Origin: Hyphomicrobiales bacterium
Lineage (GTDB): Bacteria; Pseudomonadota; Alphaproteobacteria; Rhizobiales; Beijerinckiaceae
DNA: 36,795 bases
Reading direction: 5' to 3'
NCBI GenBank assembly: GCA_028290285.1
Contig: JAQGKD010000052.1
Coordinates: forward strand, 1-36,795
Each line of letters begins with the position of its first letter. The stretch's first letter is position 1. Of this stretch, positions 34,250 to 36,795 are shown one piece after another. Both the position numbers and the translations under genes were made by a program. The notes under the pieces were generated by a model. That model was given only the letters and a program-made list of their open reading frames with translations. It had not been told where the DNA came from and did no database searches.

Positions 34250-34482
34250 ATGACTGATATTGCATCTGTGATTGAACGCATTAATGCAGCCACAAGCACT
34301 GGCGAGATCGCTAATATTGTTGGAGAATTTTCGGCGGCGGAAATAAAGACAGGGGATCGCCGCGTGATTAAATATATTCTGTCGCCTATCGAACTCCGGG
34401 AATATTGGACGAACTGTTGATAGAAGTTTCTGGCAATCAGATTGAAAGTGTTAAGCTGCGCAGAGCAATTTTAGAAACTTAA
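34250..34482 (+). pseudogene. Small hypothetical gene with apparent frameshift
   Basis: The ATG at 34250 (AAGGAA eight bases upstream) opens a 56-codon frame. It reads MTDIASVIERINAATSTGEI, then ANIVGEFSAAEIKTGDRRVI, and stops at 34418-34420. In the neighbouring frame the sequence continues sensibly from about 34403: ILDELLIEVSGNQIESVKLR, then RAILET and stop at 34480-34482. Joined, they give an about 75-residue protein, so a single-base change near 34400 has probably split one gene; assembly error is possible. It is unrecognised, AT-richer than the genome, and directly behind the 33828-34226 gene as a likely pair. Confidence 0.4.
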
Positions 34483-34952
34483 ATTATGGCGACTAAAACA
34501 GTGTCAAAAATATAACGGATCTATCACACGTACTCGATGGTAAGCTACGTGATTATAGAAATGAGTCTCAATGATAAAATATCAATGCTAATAACGAATA
34601 GGAGATTTTCAGCCGTGATTCCACAACAATACAAGCGCTATTGATTATCCTCCCGCGACACTAAGCAGAGGCCGGGTGCGCAAGCTGGGGCGCGATGCGG
34701 CGCCAGCCGTTGTGCCACTACAGGCGGGGCAGGCAAGGGATACGTCCGGGGCGGTCGGTGCGGCGCCTCAAGCCGATATGGCTTATCCCGCCAAGATTAC
34801 ACTGGCACATGACTGGATCGGCAATGCGAATAAGGTGGTCGAAAATGAGCTTTCGTGAAATGTACTTATCGGCTGATTTTTCGTGTGCGTGATCTCGAAG
34901 CGTCCTCTCGCTCGAGACGCTCGCCATTGCCGCTACAGCGCAGGCGCGATAC
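34483..34952. other. Gene-poor AT-richer stretch before nadE
   Basis: No gene is supported. A 9-codon GTG frame near 34616 has an AGGAG site but is too short to call. A 60-codon frame at 34676-34858 (RKLGRDAAPAVVPLQ...) has no recognisable site or similarity. GC content rises again from about 34660, and the nadE promoter should lie in the last 100 bases. Confidence 0.4.
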
Positions 34953-36719
34953 ATGGCCTCTATGATCTCCTCATCGCCGACCTCGCCTTCGGGCCGCCTC
35001 GTCCTCGCCCTCGCCCAGATCGGTTGCACGGTCGGGGACATCGAGGGCAACGCCGCCGCCATTCGTGCCGCCCGCGCGCAAGCGGCCGGGCAGGGGGCCG
35101 ACCTCGTCATGTTCCCGGAGCTGAACCTCGCGGGTTATCCGCCCGAGGATCTGGTTCTGAAGCCCGCCTTCCAGGAAGCCTGCCGCGCCGCCGCAGAGGA
35201 TCTCGCGCGCGAGACGGCGGACGGCGGCCCGGCGCTGCTCGTCGGCCTTCCCTGGGTCGAGGGCGGCTTGCTCTATAATGCTTATGCGCTGCTGGCGGGT
35301 GGGCGCATCGAGGCGGTGCGCTTCAAGGTCGACCTGCCCAATTACGGCGTGTTCGACGAAAAGCGCGTCTTCGCCAGGGGGCCTCTGCCCGGACCCATTG
35401 TCTTCAAGGGCATCCGCCTCGGCATTCCGGTCTGCGAGGACATCTGGTCGGACGAGGTCTGCGAGTGCCTGGCGGAAACCGGCGCTGAAATCCTGCTCGT
35501 GCCCAACGGGTCGCCATACTGGCGCGACAAGGCCGACGAGCGGGTGCAGATCGCGCTGGCCCGCATCGTCGAGACGGGATTGCCGCTGGTCTATCTCAAT
35601 CAGGTCGGCGGACAGGACGAGCTCGTCTTCGACGGCGGCTCCTTCGTCATCAATGCAGACAAGCACCTCGCCGTGCAGATGCCGGCGCTGCAAAGCCTCG
35701 TGACGACCTGCGTCTTCGAGCGCAGCAGCGGAGGCTGGGTCTGCGCCGATGGCGACCGTGCCATCCTGCCGGAGGGCGACGAAGCGGATTACGCGGTCTG
35801 CGTGCTGGGCCTGCGCGATTACGTCGAGAAGAACGGCTTCCCCGGAGTCGTCATGGGCATGTCTGGGGGCATCGATTCCGCGCTCTGCGCCGCGCTCGCC
35901 GCCGATGCGCTCGGCCCGGAGCGTGTTCATTGCGTCATGCTGCCCTATCGCTACACCTCGCAGGACTCGCTGGTCGATGCCAAGGCCTGCGCAGACGCGC
36001 TCGGCGTGCGCTACGACATTTTGTCCATTGCGCCGGCGGTCGATGGGCTGGAGAGCGTCCTTCAGCCGCTCTTCGCAGGGCGCCCGCGCGATACGACGGA
36101 AGAGAACCTGCAAAGCCGCGCGCGCGGCACGCTGCTCATGTCCATTTCCAACAAGTTCGGCCCGATGCTGGTGACCACCGGCAACAAGTCGGAAATGTCC
36201 GTCGGCTATGCCACCATCTACGGCGACATGAACGGCGGCTTCAATCCGATCAAGGATCTCTACAAGATGCAGGTCTTCCGGCTTTGCGCGCTGCGCAACC
36301 GCTGGAAGCCCGAGGGCGCGCTGGGGCCCGATGGGGTGGTTATCCCCGAGAACATTATCGTCAAGCCGCCGTCCGCCGAGCTGCGCGAGGACCAGAAGGA
36401 CGAGGACTCGCTGCCCCCCTATCCCGTGCTCGACGACATCCTCGAATGCCTGGTGGAACGCGAGATGCGCGTATCCGATATCGTTGCACGCGGCCATGAT
36501 CTCGCGCTCGTCAAGAAGATGGAGCGGCTGCTCTATCTCGCCGAATACAAGCGCCGCCAGTCGGCGCCGGGCGTGAAAGTGACGCTGAAGAATTTCGGCC
36601 GCGACCGCCGCTATCCGATCGTCAACCGTTTCCGCGATCCCGGCGCGCCCGCGCGCTCGCCCGACGCCGCTCTCTCACCGAAGAAACCGCTGGGCAATGC
36701 CGAGCGTTTCGAGGAATGA
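34953..36719 (+). CDS. nadE: Glutamine-dependent NAD+ synthetase
   Basis: This makes NAD+ from nicotinic acid adenine dinucleotide with ATP, using glutamine as ammonia donor. It has 588 residues, with two domains. The N-terminal CN-hydrolase glutaminase (about 15-270) has the Glu of [14 protein letters not shown], the Lys of [16 protein letters not shown] and the Cys of [15 protein letters not shown]. The C-terminal synthetase has the PP-loop [15 protein letters not shown] near 310 and [20 protein letters not shown], then [12 protein letters not shown]. The ATG at 34953 is the first of two close choices (34962). It ends one base before gltX. Confidence 0.96.
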   Translation: MASMISSSPTSPSGRLVLALAQIGCTVGDIEGNAAAIRAARAQAAGQGADLVMFPELNLAGYPPEDLVLKPAFQEACRAAAEDLARETADGGPALLVGLPWVEGGLLYNAYALLAGGRIEAVRFKVDLPNYGVFDEKRVFARGPLPGPIVFKGIRLGIPVCEDIWSDEVCECLAETGAEILLVPNGSPYWRDKADERVQIALARIVETGLPLVYLNQVGGQDELVFDGGSFVINADKHLAVQMPALQSLVTTCVFERSSGGWVCADGDRAILPEGDEADYAVCVLGLRDYVEKNGFPGVVMGMSGGIDSALCAALAADALGPERVHCVMLPYRYTSQDSLVDAKACADALGVRYDILSIAPAVDGLESVLQPLFAGRPRDTTEENLQSRARGTLLMSISNKFGPMLVTTGNKSEMSVGYATIYGDMNGGFNPIKDLYKMQVFRLCALRNRWKPEGALGPDGVVIPENIIVKPPSAELREDQKDEDSLPPYPVLDDILECLVEREMRVSDIVARGHDLALVKKMERLLYLAEYKRRQSAPGVKVTLKNFGRDRRYPIVNRFRDPGAPARSPDAALSPKKPLGNAERFEE

Positions 36720-36720
36720 C

Positions 36721-36795
36721 ATGACACGAGTCCGCTTCGCTCCCTCGCCGACAGGGCGCATTCATATCGGCAACGCGCGCACGGCTTTTTTCAAC
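36721..36795 (+). CDS. gltX: Glutamyl-tRNA synthetase, 5' end only (cut by window edge)
   Basis: Only the first 25 codons are present. [20 protein letters not shown] is the class I aminoacyl-tRNA synthetase opening, with the HIGH-type motif HIGN, as in glutamyl-tRNA synthetase. A glutaminyl synthetase would have a longer N-terminus. It starts one base after nadE stops, so it is likely in the same operon. Confidence 0.85.
   Translation, partial: MTRVRFAPSPTGRIHIGNARTAFFN

Noticed and set aside
34676..34858. 60-codon GTG frame as a gene
   Set aside because: No ribosome site, no signal or motif, and it lies in the nadE upstream region.

Overview
The window looks like chromosome of an alphaproteobacterium, most likely Hyphomicrobiales (Bosea/Chelatococcus/Rhodopseudomonas-like). 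The base composition is GC-rich. It carries a class II DAHP synthase, a glutathione reductase next to rpiA and a DUF2059 protein, a phasin-like protein, many solute-binding proteins, and the pair nadE-gltX. The taxon is inferred from gene content, not from a marker gene.

Layout. (1) 1-4014: a TRAP transporter of the alpha-keto-acid/FcbT type. The binding protein is on the plus strand and the two permeases are on the minus strand, with a decayed IS3-family transposase between them. (2) 4139-7126: a DMT exporter and moaA (minus), a small CxxC protein (plus) and an L,D-transpeptidase (minus). (3) 7460-9622: tRNA-Val(CAC), a small secreted protein, a phasin-like protein, an ABM monooxygenase-like protein and a dienelactone hydrolase. 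(4) 9710-20264: a GntR/FCD regulator divergent from a long plus-strand series. The series is an ABC peptide-type importer (binding protein, two permeases, fused double ATPase), an HpxZ/AtzH-like protein, a BiuH-like cysteine hydrolase, an NCS2 permease, an AtzG/HpxX-like small subunit and an AtzE/HpxY-like amidase. A sigma-54-like promoter precedes the hydrolase. I read this as a ureide or small-amide nitrogen-scavenging locus, and it is the most interesting part of the window. (5) 20251-24500 (minus): a Crp/Fnr-type regulator and two ornithine-cyclodeaminase-family proteins flanking an orphan Bug/TctC binding protein. (6) 24851-28863: small secreted proteins, a solitary proteasome-beta-like Ntn hydrolase, gph with a small membrane protein, and a DUF6173-like protein. 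(7) 29314-33561: rpiA, a DUF2059 protein, gor and class II DAHP synthase. (8) About 33.7-34.7 kb: an AT-richer patch with a hypothetical gene and a small frameshifted gene. (9) 34953-end: nadE and the start of gltX.

Regions 6, 7 and 9 are largely housekeeping. Regions 1, 4, 5 and 8 are accessory. In region 4 the parts form a plausible path: import by ABC and NCS2 carriers, ring-free amide/ureide hydrolysis by the BiuH-like and AtzE/AtzG-like enzymes, and control by GntR and nitrogen status. No rRNA, CRISPR array, prophage or intact mobile element was seen.
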